From Turicibacter bilis (GTDB lineage: Bacteria; Bacillota_I; Bacilli_A; MOL361; Turicibacteraceae): DNA of 64,000 bases. The translations under genes and the position numbers were made by a program. Positions 43,075 through 50,061 of this stretch are shown in pieces. The stretch covers positions 2,225,001 to 2,289,000 of the forward strand of contig NZ_CP071249.1 of the NCBI RefSeq assembly GCF_024499055.1, in the 5' to 3' direction. The notes beneath the pieces were generated by a model, which saw only the letters and a list, made by a program, of their open reading frames with translations, had not been told where the DNA came from and ran no database searches. The stretch's first letter is position 1. Each line of letters begins with the position of its first letter.

Positions 43075-43875
43075 ATGCAAAGGGTGAGTTATGGTATGCC
43101 CCAACTCATCGAGTTAAACTGGGTTGAAGAAAATGTTCGACTTTGCTCACAATTGGGGCTTGATTTTATTGAGTTAAATTGTAATTTACCATCGTGCCAA
43201 CCTGAAACGATGAATGTTCATTATCTAAACTTATTGAAAGATCAGTATGGGATAGAGTTTACTCTGCATTTACCTGAAGATTTAGACTTAGGACATTTTA
43301 ATCGTCATGTCCGTGAAGCCCATTTGAAAGTTTTAGAGGAGGCGATTGGGGTTGCTGATCGCTTAGGATGTAAAATTTTAAATATTCATATGAATCCAGG
43401 CGTCCATTTTACACTTCCAACAGAAAAAATTGAGTTATACGGTAAATATCAACAGCAATATTTATCTAATATTAAATCTAGTCTAGAATTGATTGATATT
43501 TGGCTAGGGGGAACAGGCGTTCATATCTCAATTGAGAATACCGGTTTGTTACATCGGCCTCACATTCAAACAGCTGTCAATCAATTGCTTAAAAGCGGGC
43601 GTTTTTGTTTAACATGGGATGTGGGTCATGATTATATTTCATCACACGCGGATCGAGAATTTATGTTAAATCATCGTTCATCTATTAAGCATATTCATCT
43701 TCATGACGCAAAAGGGAGAAATGATCACTTAGAACTTTATACAGGAGAAGTTGATTTAAATGAAAAATTACAAATAGCGAGTGAAAATCAGGCAAGTGTT
43801 TTAATCGAGGTTAAGACAAAAGAGTCATTAATTCATTCAGTGGCGAAGTTAAAAGAAAAGCATATTTTTAAATAA
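43075..43875 (+). CDS. Xylose isomerase-like TIM-barrel protein
   Basis: A 266-residue AP-endonuclease-2 / sugar isomerase family barrel. Metal-binding strands are visible as FTLHLPED, ILNIHMNPG, HISIENTG, LTWDVGHD, IKHIHLHDAKG and VLIEVK, giving the usual His/Glu/Asp set. The family includes sugar-phosphate isomerases, epimerases and endonuclease IV, and the exact reaction cannot be called. Co-transcribed with guaD (27-bp gap) and followed by a terminator. GGAGGGGAG precedes the ATG. Confidence 0.75.
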   Translation: MQRVSYGMPQLIELNWVEENVRLCSQLGLDFIELNCNLPSCQPETMNVHYLNLLKDQYGIEFTLHLPEDLDLGHFNRHVREAHLKVLEEAIGVADRLGCKILNIHMNPGVHFTLPTEKIELYGKYQQQYLSNIKSSLELIDIWLGGTGVHISIENTGLLHRPHIQTAVNQLLKSGRFCLTWDVGHDYISSHADREFMLNHRSSIKHIHLHDAKGRNDHLELYTGEVDLNEKLQIASENQASVLIEVKTKESLIHSVAKLKEKHIFK

Positions 43876-43876
43876 T

Positions 43877-43905
43877 AAAACCTCCATATTGGAGGTTTTT
43901 TTCAT
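43877..43905 (+). terminator. Bidirectional terminator after the TIM-barrel gene
   Basis: AAAACCTCCA-TAT-TGGAGGTTTT with T7 on the plus strand. It also serves the converging gene at 43902. Confidence 0.9.
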
Positions 43906-44162
43906 TGTGAAAATTCTGATTCAAAAAATTCGATTTTAGCTTGTAAAATTCGTTCAAGTCCCGAAATTGCTTGAGAAATCTCATCTAAGCAAAGTTTTGC
44001 ATTGTATAACTCATCTGGGGTTATCCCCTGGGAATTAACGATATTATTTAATCGTTGTGATTCATTATAAATGACATCTGAAAAAAAGGATTCTTGTAAA
44101 GCGATAGAGGCAATCAAATTATTAATTGCTTGATTGTGATTTGATTGATCAGACGATAACAT
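43902..44162 (-). CDS. Small spore-associated protein of the IASIALEE type
   Basis: An 86-residue helical protein. The segment NNLIASIALQESFFSDVIYNESQRLNNIV matches the pattern of a widespread clostridial/bacillar family whose members read I-x-S-I-A-x-E-E-x-x-L-x-x-I-I-x-A-E and occur in spore or exosporium proteins. GGAGGAAATTTAT leads into the ATG. It is divergent from two coat genes 158 bp away, which supports a sporulation role. The assignment is by pattern. Confidence 0.55.
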   Translation of the reverse strand: MLSSDQSNHNQAINNLIASIALQESFFSDVIYNESQRLNNIVNSQGITPDELYNAKLCLDEISQAISGLERILQAKIEFFESEFSQ

Positions 44163-44320
44163 ATAAATTTCCTCCTTATTACGATTGTTAAAAATTAAAG
44201 ATACTTATATTTTATGTTATGCGAGGAGAATCTAAGGTGTTATTGAAAGACAATGATTTTATCGCGTATAACTAGAGTTATTTGATAAATACTGAAGATA
44301 ATCCATGAGGAGGTGAAACA

Positions 44321-44500
44321 ATGAGTCCAAAAGAACTTTTATATATTCAAGATGCGTTAGGACATGCTCAGCATATGGAGAAAAAATGTCGTCAATGTGC
44401 GACTCAAATTCAAGATGAAGAGTTAAAAGTAGTAGTAGAGCGTTTAGCTAATAAACATAAAATGATCTTTGATCAATTTTATCAACTATTAAATCAGTAA
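44321..44500 (+). CDS. Small spore coat protein, CotF partner
   Basis: A 59-residue helical protein beginning MSPKELLYIQDALGHAQHMEKKC and ending FDQFYQLLNQ. A GAGGAGGTG site lies 6 bp upstream. Short proteins of this type (helix-turn-helix bundle with E..L..H...H pattern) usually precede CotF-like genes in Bacillota. The CotF-like gene follows after 12 bp, so the pair is one operon. Confidence 0.7.
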   Translation: MSPKELLYIQDALGHAQHMEKKCRQCATQIQDEELKVVVERLANKHKMIFDQFYQLLNQ

Positions 44501-44512
44501 GGAGGGATTAGT

Positions 44513-44776
44513 ATGAACGATCGTGATTTAATGGAAGATGTACTTTTAGTCGTAAAGGGTGCAGCTGACCTTTATTTACACGGAACAATTGAGTCATCAA
44601 CATTAAATGTTCATTCAACATTCGAAAAAGTTTTAAATGATACATTATGTATGCAAAATGAAATTTATAACTTAATGGCACAAAAGGGTTGGTATCCGAC
44701 ACAATCTGCTGAGCAACAACAAATTGATCAAGTTAAACAAAAATATGCTCAAGCTGCTGGACAAGGTCAAAATTAA
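44513..44776 (+). CDS. CotF-family spore coat protein
   Basis: An 87-residue protein of the CotF family: NDRDLMEDVLLVVKGAADLYLHGTIESST, then LNDTLCMQNEIYNLMAQKGWYPT. The GTIESS and KGWYP motifs are highly conserved. It is a structural coat protein assembled late in sporulation. Preceded by its 59-residue partner and followed by a terminator. AAGGAGG precedes the ATG. Confidence 0.88.
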   Translation: MNDRDLMEDVLLVVKGAADLYLHGTIESSTLNVHSTFEKVLNDTLCMQNEIYNLMAQKGWYPTQSAEQQQIDQVKQKYAQAAGQGQN

Positions 44777-44778
44777 TA

Positions 44779-44815
44779 AAAAAGATTCATCGAATTAAGA
44801 TGAATCTTTTTTTCA
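44779..44815 (+). terminator. Terminator of the coat operon
   Basis: AAAAAGATTCATC (44779-44791) pairs with GATGAATCTTTTT (44799-44811) followed by more T. Confidence 0.9.
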
Positions 44816-44971
44816 TAAAGAGTAAATAATAGTTTTAATCTGATTATTTATATTGTCTAATAAAATGGAAATATAAGAATAATTGTTGGTAAAAATTTAG
44901 AAAGTATGTTATTTTTATTAATGATATAGAAACAACCTAGTGAAAAATTAAATAGTTTAGGAGTGAATTCG

Positions 44972-46234
44972 TTGTTCTTAACAGTTGGAGAAAAAATACG
45001 TCAAGCTAGACAACAATTTAATTTGAAACAGGGGAGCTTTCGTAATTTTGGGATTACGCAACATTATTTGAGCATGATTGAAACAAATAAGCGTCAAGCA
45101 CCAGAGCAGACGCTAAGGGATATCTATGATGCTTTCATCAATTTAACGAACGGTGAAATAGAATCTTTTTATACCTTTGAAGAATTTTGTTTACCTATTG
45201 AACTACAAGTTAGCCGTTGGTTAGATCAACAATTGAATTCAGAAACATTACCACAAAGGTATGAAGAACTTATGCTAATTGTTGAAAAATATTCATTAGG
45301 CGAGTATATGATATTTATTGATGAGCGAATGGGTGAATATTATTTTAAAGCCCAAGATTATTCAATGATGGCCTATTATTATCGCCGTGCAATTGGTAAT
45401 TCATTAAAGTTTAGACAAAATCCAGCTTCTTTATATTTCAAATTCGGAAGATGTCTAAGAAAGATTGGAAAGTATGATGAAGCTGTAGTGAATTTATGTT
45501 TAGCATGTACAACAGCGAAAGAATTAACTGAGGATTCTGTGTTAGTTTGTGATGCACACATTTATTTAGCTCTAACATATCATCGCCTCAAAGAATACCG
45601 ATTAGGACTTGAAGTTGTTAATGAGTTATTGAAGAATAAAGATAATTTAAAAGAAGGTCGATATGTAGGAACTTTGATTGTTAAAGAGTTATGTATGAGA
45701 CGTTTAGAAGGTGCAGAAAAATCAAGAAAATACTTATATGAGTTATTAGATTCTGATATACTAAATCAATTTCCTAGTTTCTCTCATTATGTGTATCATA
45801 GTTTAGGATGGAATTATCTTGAGTCTCAAAAATATGAGAAAGCATTGGAGGCTTTGCAAAAAGCATTACCGTTGCGGCCTAAACAATTAGATAAGGCCAT
45901 AACAACTTTATTAATTGGTCGTATTTACTTTGAAATAGGTCAGTATGAAGAAGCACAAAAATATTATAGTGAAACGAAAGAGACTATTCTACTATCAGAA
46001 AGTCTTCGTACGAAGCGATTATGGATAGATGAACAATTAGATTTATATTGCAAACTAAATCAAATCCATCAAGTTAAAGAATTGTTTATTGAGTTAAAGT
46101 CCTTAGTAGATATTGATAAGTTTCCAGAATCAATGTTATATGAGCTAAAGACAAGTATGTATAAAAGATTTGAAGGGTTATCACCCCTTCGAAGAGAAGA
46201 ATATCTTTTTTTATATAATTTCTTTGCCCCTTAA
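44972..46234 (+). CDS. HTH-TPR transcriptional regulator (Rgg/PlcR-like plan)
   Basis: A 420-residue regulator. A short helix-turn-helix (VGEKIRQARQQFNLKQGSFRNFGITQHYLSMIE, residues about 4-40) is followed by tandem TPR-like helical repeats, the clearest near KYEKALEALQKALPL and QYEEAQKYYSET. Proteins of this plan usually bind a secreted peptide through the TPR domain. No obvious pheromone gene lies next to it. TTG 44972 is chosen because AGGAG is 8 bp upstream; GTG 44963 overlaps that site. Confidence 0.8.
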   Translation: MFLTVGEKIRQARQQFNLKQGSFRNFGITQHYLSMIETNKRQAPEQTLRDIYDAFINLTNGEIESFYTFEEFCLPIELQVSRWLDQQLNSETLPQRYEELMLIVEKYSLGEYMIFIDERMGEYYFKAQDYSMMAYYYRRAIGNSLKFRQNPASLYFKFGRCLRKIGKYDEAVVNLCLACTTAKELTEDSVLVCDAHIYLALTYHRLKEYRLGLEVVNELLKNKDNLKEGRYVGTLIVKELCMRRLEGAEKSRKYLYELLDSDILNQFPSFSHYVYHSLGWNYLESQKYEKALEALQKALPLRPKQLDKAITTLLIGRIYFEIGQYEEAQKYYSETKETILLSESLRTKRLWIDEQLDLYCKLNQIHQVKELFIELKSLVDIDKFPESMLYELKTSMYKRFEGLSPLRREEYLFLYNFFAP

Positions 46235-46244
46235 AAATATCACA

Positions 46245-46278
46245 AAATATCACATAATTATGTGATATTTTTTTTGTT
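46245..46278 (+). terminator. Terminator of the HTH-TPR gene
   Basis: A 26-bp perfect palindrome (46245-46270) with arms AAATATCACATAA, ending in T11. Confidence 0.88.
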
Positions 46279-46586
46279 TCTTTTACTATAGTTATATAGT
46301 ATTATAGACATGTACAAAGGGTAATGTACACAGGGACTAATTCTGAGTTATTTAATTTGGGAGTAAATAGCTTAGATAAGTAGACTTATTTAAAAGGTGG
46401 GAATTTTAAATAAGTTATATATGGGTAGAGATTGTTCTCATTCTTTTTATAAAATTTAAATCATCGTAGGGGTACGTTGGTTGAATCTAAAAATCCGTTT
46501 AATGTGGGAATTAAACGGATTTTTTTTATTTTAAAGGAGAAACTATATATGATTAACAACTTTTAGATTGATTTTGGAGGGCGACT
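46279..46586 (+). other. Leader-like intergenic region upstream of rnz
   Basis: This 308-bp gap holds two direct repeats of TGTACA-N-AGGG 14 bp apart (46311-46321 and 46325-46335). It ends with a strong terminator hairpin (46491-46522) and then a five-codon frame MINNF (46549-46566) with an AAAGGAG site. The order promoter-leader-terminator-gene would fit attenuation of rnz, but I recognise no known leader motif. Confidence 0.4.
46491..46528 (+). terminator. Terminator or attenuator upstream of rnz
   Basis: AAATCCGTTTAAT (46491-46503) pairs perfectly with ATTAAACGGATTT (46510-46522), followed by T-rich DNA. No annotated gene lies directly upstream, so it may end a small RNA or act in a leader. 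Confidence 0.8.
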
Positions 46587-47510
46587 ATGCTTGAGGTGAC
46601 ACTGTTAGGCTGTGGAGGAGGAATGCCTTTACCAACTCGATATTTATCAGCAATATTGCTTCAATATAAAGGAAGAAAGATTTTAATTGACTGTGGAGAA
46701 GGTACACAAGTATCAATGCGAGAAATTAATAGTGGTTTTAAATCAATAGATATTATTTGTATTACGCATATTCATGGTGATCATATAATTGGTCTTCCTG
46801 GGATATTGGGTACGATTGGAAATAGTGGTCGTCAACAACCATTATATATTATTGGACCAGAGGGAATTAAAGAAGCTGTTGCAGCAGCGAGAGTTATTGC
46901 TAAATATTTACCTTATGAAGTCATCGTAATTGAAAATCCTCAAACATCTATTGAAGGATTAACAGATCAATTGAAGGGACAAGTGATCATTGAAACACTA
47001 GAAGTTGAACATTCTTCTCCATGTTTAGCTTATAAAATTTATATTAAAAGACAGCCAAAGTTTGATGTCGAAAAGGCAATAAAGAATCAAGTTCCTCGTC
47101 TATTATGGAATCGGCTTCAGAAAGGGGAAGCGATGATTGAATATGAAGGAGTAACTTATGTTAAAGAGATGGTGCTAGGTAAACAACGAAAAGGCATTCA
47201 AGTGACAGTAGTTACTGATACTCGTCCAATTAATCAAATTATTCCTTTTATCCAAAAAAGTGACTTATTCATTTGTGAAGGAACATATGGAAGTTTAACA
47301 GATATTGATAAAGCCATTAAAAATAAGCATATGACTTTTGAAGAAGCGGCAACTTTAGCTAAAAAAGCGGAAGTTGATCAACTATTACTGACACACTTTG
47401 GCGCTGCTATGACTGATCCGGCGGATTACAAAGAAAATGCGACTTCAATTTTTGAACAAACCATTATAGGAGAAGATCACTACTCCATACAATTAAATTT
47501 CAAAAACTAG
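46587..47510 (+). CDS. rnz: Ribonuclease Z
   Basis: A 307-residue metallo-beta-lactamase-fold endonuclease that trims the 3' ends of tRNA precursors. It shows LLGCGGGMP at the start, the zinc motif THIHGDHIIGLPG, the later ligands in VVTDTRP and the C-terminal segment EAATLAKKAEVDQLLLTHFG. The final His lies in LTHFGAAM where RNase Z usually has LTHxSxRY, a mild deviation. GGAGGG precedes the ATG. Monocistronic. Confidence 0.88.
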   Translation: MLEVTLLGCGGGMPLPTRYLSAILLQYKGRKILIDCGEGTQVSMREINSGFKSIDIICITHIHGDHIIGLPGILGTIGNSGRQQPLYIIGPEGIKEAVAAARVIAKYLPYEVIVIENPQTSIEGLTDQLKGQVIIETLEVEHSSPCLAYKIYIKRQPKFDVEKAIKNQVPRLLWNRLQKGEAMIEYEGVTYVKEMVLGKQRKGIQVTVVTDTRPINQIIPFIQKSDLFICEGTYGSLTDIDKAIKNKHMTFEEAATLAKKAEVDQLLLTHFGAAMTDPADYKENATSIFEQTIIGEDHYSIQLNFKN

Positions 47511-47581
47511 AACATCTGTTTGTTTCTTCTGAAATAAATATGGTAAAATAATAGATATTCCAAATGATGGAGGTTAGATTA

Positions 47582-47959
47582 ATGATTAATTATATTGGAA
47601 AAGTTACAATCTATGTAAGCAATCAAGAAGAAGCAAAGCAATTTTGGACAGAGAAGATGGGATTTGTTTGTCATGAACAACCAATGGGGCCTAATTTCAA
47701 ATGGATGGAAGTTCGTCCAAATGAAGGAGCATTTACATCATTCATTATTTATGAAAAAGAATTAATGCAAAAACAAAATCCAACTGCTAACGTAGGACAT
47801 CCAAATGTTATTTTAAGCACTCAAGAGATTGAAAAAGCTTATGACCAAATGAAAGAAAATGGAGTAGAAGTCGGTGAATTACAAGTCATGCCATATGGTA
47901 AAATGTTCTCATTTAAAGATCAAGATGGGAATACTTATTTACTTCGTGAAGATAAATAA
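47582..47959 (+). CDS. VOC family (glyoxalase-like) protein
   Basis: A 125-residue vicinal-oxygen-chelate protein with two beta-alpha-beta-beta-beta units. It has NYIGKVTIYVSNQEEAKQFWTEKMGF at the start and PYGKMFSFKDQDGNTYLLRE at the end, the positions of the usual metal ligands. Substrates range from methylglyoxal-thiol adducts to antibiotics; none can be inferred. ATG 47582 is 8 bp after GGAGG; the in-frame ATG at 47564 precedes that site. Confidence 0.85.
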   Translation: MINYIGKVTIYVSNQEEAKQFWTEKMGFVCHEQPMGPNFKWMEVRPNEGAFTSFIIYEKELMQKQNPTANVGHPNVILSTQEIEKAYDQMKENGVEVGELQVMPYGKMFSFKDQDGNTYLLREDK

Positions 47960-47971
47960 TTTATATAGACT

Positions 47972-48100
47972 ATATAAGTCTAGATAAGTTTTTTACATCG
48001 TAAAAACTTTTAGCTGGACTATAGTCTGCCTTGAACGGCATGATCATCCCATATTTCGGTTGCTGTATTAAACGTAGAAAACATTTCTGTTTGTATATAG
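47972..48100. repeat. Dispersed repeat, short copy (head and tail of the 57-kb element)
   Basis: The head (ATATAAGT, then TAAGTTTTTTACAT-CG-TAAAAA) and the tail (ATATTTCGGTTG..GTA.TAAACGTAG and TTTGTATATAG) match the ends of the copy at 57154-57399. The middle differs: it has GACTATAGTC and the hairpin TGCC-TTGAAC-GGCA, ending ATCCCA, in place of the GTGGAGGA modules. Confidence 0.6.
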
Positions 48101-48235
48101 TTATCTTAAAGGGTGCTAGTCTTTTTTATTTTCTTACAATTTGTTAGGAGAAAAGCATAATATATTTTTAGTATTTGGAATATAAGTAGATAAGTTGGTA
48201 ATTCTAATAAGGTATCGTTTGAGGAGGTAGATTAT

Positions 48236-48823
48236 ATGGAAAAAAAAGTGCGACTTATTAGTGCTATTATTGTACCAGCAGTATTATTTGTTTTATTTAC
48301 TACTACTTATCAAAATTATCTTCCACAAAGAAATGTAATGCAGTTATTGGATAATTATAAATCATTACACTATGATTCAGAAAATGTTGCAATTAGATTA
48401 TCTACTGATTCATCAGTTGAAACAGTTCTTTTAAATAAAGTGTTACCAAACATGAACTATAAAATTTTAGAGAGTCATGTTGATGGAGATACAGCAATCG
48501 TTTCTCTACAAATAAGTAATATTAATTTGGATCATCTGCTTAATGATTATCAAGCTAGTTTAGTTAAACAAACATTGAAACCTGTGCAAGATCAAAATTT
48601 ACAGTCAACTGCACAGATTGATGACTTTGAGATTAGTTTATTAGTTAATCTAATTGATGATCCATCGATTAAAAAAGAATATGTCAGCCAAGATATTGAA
48701 CTAACACTTCATAAACAAGACGGAATTTGGGTACTAGAGGATAATGAAGCTTTTTTTAAAGCGGTTATGGGATATCAATCTGATGAGATTACATTCGAAC
48801 ATCTACTTCGTGAAGTTCAGTAG
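48236..48823 (+). CDS. Membrane-anchored protein of unknown function
   Basis: A 195-residue protein with one N-terminal membrane segment (about residues 7-25) and an outside domain. The plan, with strands such as YKILESHVDGDTAIVSLQIS and a closing DIELTLHKQDGIWVLED, resembles NTF2-like or DUF4878-type folds found on lipoproteins and anchored proteins. I do not recognise a specific family. GAGGAGGT precedes the ATG, and a strong terminator follows. It stands alone, next to a dispersed repeat. Confidence 0.6.
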   Translation: MEKKVRLISAIIVPAVLFVLFTTTYQNYLPQRNVMQLLDNYKSLHYDSENVAIRLSTDSSVETVLLNKVLPNMNYKILESHVDGDTAIVSLQISNINLDHLLNDYQASLVKQTLKPVQDQNLQSTAQIDDFEISLLVNLIDDPSIKKEYVSQDIELTLHKQDGIWVLEDNEAFFKAVMGYQSDEITFEHLLREVQ

Positions 48824-48827
48824 AAAT

Positions 48828-48868
48828 AAAAAGCTATTTTGATGATAACAATCAAAATAGCTTTTTTA
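48828..48868 (+). terminator. Terminator after the anchored protein gene
   Basis: AAAAGCTATTTTGAT and its perfect complement flank a short loop, ending in T6. Confidence 0.9.
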
Positions 48869-49003
48869 TAGGATAGATTGTAATATTAAATGTAACACAT
48901 AAAAAAGCTCATTTAACTGGGTAAATATATTGAGAATCACCAAATTTACTTTTAAACATAAGATAAATTGGGTTATTTAATTGATTAGATGGAGGGATTT
49001 AAA

Positions 49004-49450
49004 ATAGATCAAAATCTTTATCGTGCACTGAATCAACTGTTACAAGATTTAACTGTGGCAGAGCGAAATATTCATATTCTTCACTGGAACTTAATTGCTG
49101 AAGGTTTTATCTATTTACATCCTTATTTGGGGGATGTTTATAATTAAATTTTTGAGTATATTGATATTACCGCTGAACAAATCCGTTTTCAAGAAGCATT
49201 GCCCGAAGGAACATTACAAGAGGCTAATTCCCATACTCGTTTAAATAGAGTTGACTCAAATCGTACTTATTCTAGCCAAGAAGCGATTACTATTACAATT
49301 TCGAATCTTGAGTATTTAAAAGCATTTACAAATAATATTATTACTTATGCCGATGAAAATAAATATTGGGATATTGTTGATGTTTTTACTGCACAGGTGG
49401 TTTACTATGATAAAGTTCTATATTTCTTAAGAAGCTCTCTAGAAAAATAA
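49004..49450 (+). pseudogene. dps: Broken dps (ferritin-like DNA-binding protein)
   Basis: The reading frame shows the Dps ferroxidase signature: NIHILHWNLIAEGFIYLH, then Y and F-E-Y-I-D-I-T-A-E-Q-I-R, with the rest of the four-helix bundle to the end. Two lesions are present. The start codon is ATA (49004-49006) at the expected distance from GGAGGG, and codon 48 is TAA (49145-49147). Dps stores iron and protects DNA from peroxide. Neither lesion alone could be repaired by choosing another start for the full protein. Confidence 0.85.
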
Positions 49451-49617
49451 GCTTTAGTTTTATATGTTAATTTATTGTAAACGAACTCATTGAACCCAAA
49501 GCATCTCATCACGTTACTTTTTACAGTTGTTTTAGTTGATAGTTTCCTAAAGCAGTTTATTATTATTTCATTTTTTATGAGTAATTGTATCTATCTTTCA
49601 TAAGTTAAGATGAGGTT

Positions 49618-49683
49618 AAGACATGGATGTTCCCCCTTTCGTTTAGTTGATAATGAATGAGGGGGAGCATCGATGTCTTTTTA
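49618..49683 (+). terminator. Long hairpin with T-tract downstream of broken dps
   Basis: AAGACAT-G-GATG-T-TCCCCCT pairs with AGGGGGA-G-CATC-G-ATGTCTT, about 20 bp with few mismatches, then TTTTT. No gene ends within 160 bp, so it may end a longer dps transcript or a small RNA. Confidence 0.65.
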
Positions 49684-50061
49684 TTGTTAGAAAATACTTT
49701 TAATGCTAATGTAACTCAATAATATAAGCTAGGTGTTAAGTGGAAAATTTTTCGAAAGCGCTATTTGCAAAAGTTAGACTAAATGATATTATTAGGTATG
49801 GTATTAAACTTTAATTAGGATGAAATCGGAGGGGATAAATAAATTAAGATTTAAAGAAGGATTTATTACCTTAAGTCGTTGATATAATCATCATTGATAA
49901 ACATCTTTATGGAATACTGAAGAAAAATATTGCAATTCGATTAGTTAATGAACGATAAAAAATAGATCATGTGACGACTTATTACTACAACAATTTATTT
50001 GAGGGATAGCGGTATTAGCTGTTAAATAAGAGAGATTGAATATAAAGAATGGAGAGTAAAA
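49684..50061 (+). other. Intergenic region upstream of the alpha-glucosidase, with a cre-like site
   Basis: TCGAAAGCGCTATTT at 49752-49766 resembles the catabolite control (CcpA) cre consensus, fitting a carbohydrate gene downstream. The part from about 49870 to 50020 contains short open stretches in one frame (for example VVDIIIIDKHLYGILKKNIA) broken by stops, possibly the remnant of a gene I cannot name. Confidence 0.4.

Noticed and set aside
49870-50020. A degraded gene upstream of the alpha-glucosidase
   Set aside because: Short readable stretches exist, but several stops occur in every frame and no family is recognisable. Mentioned only as a possible remnant.
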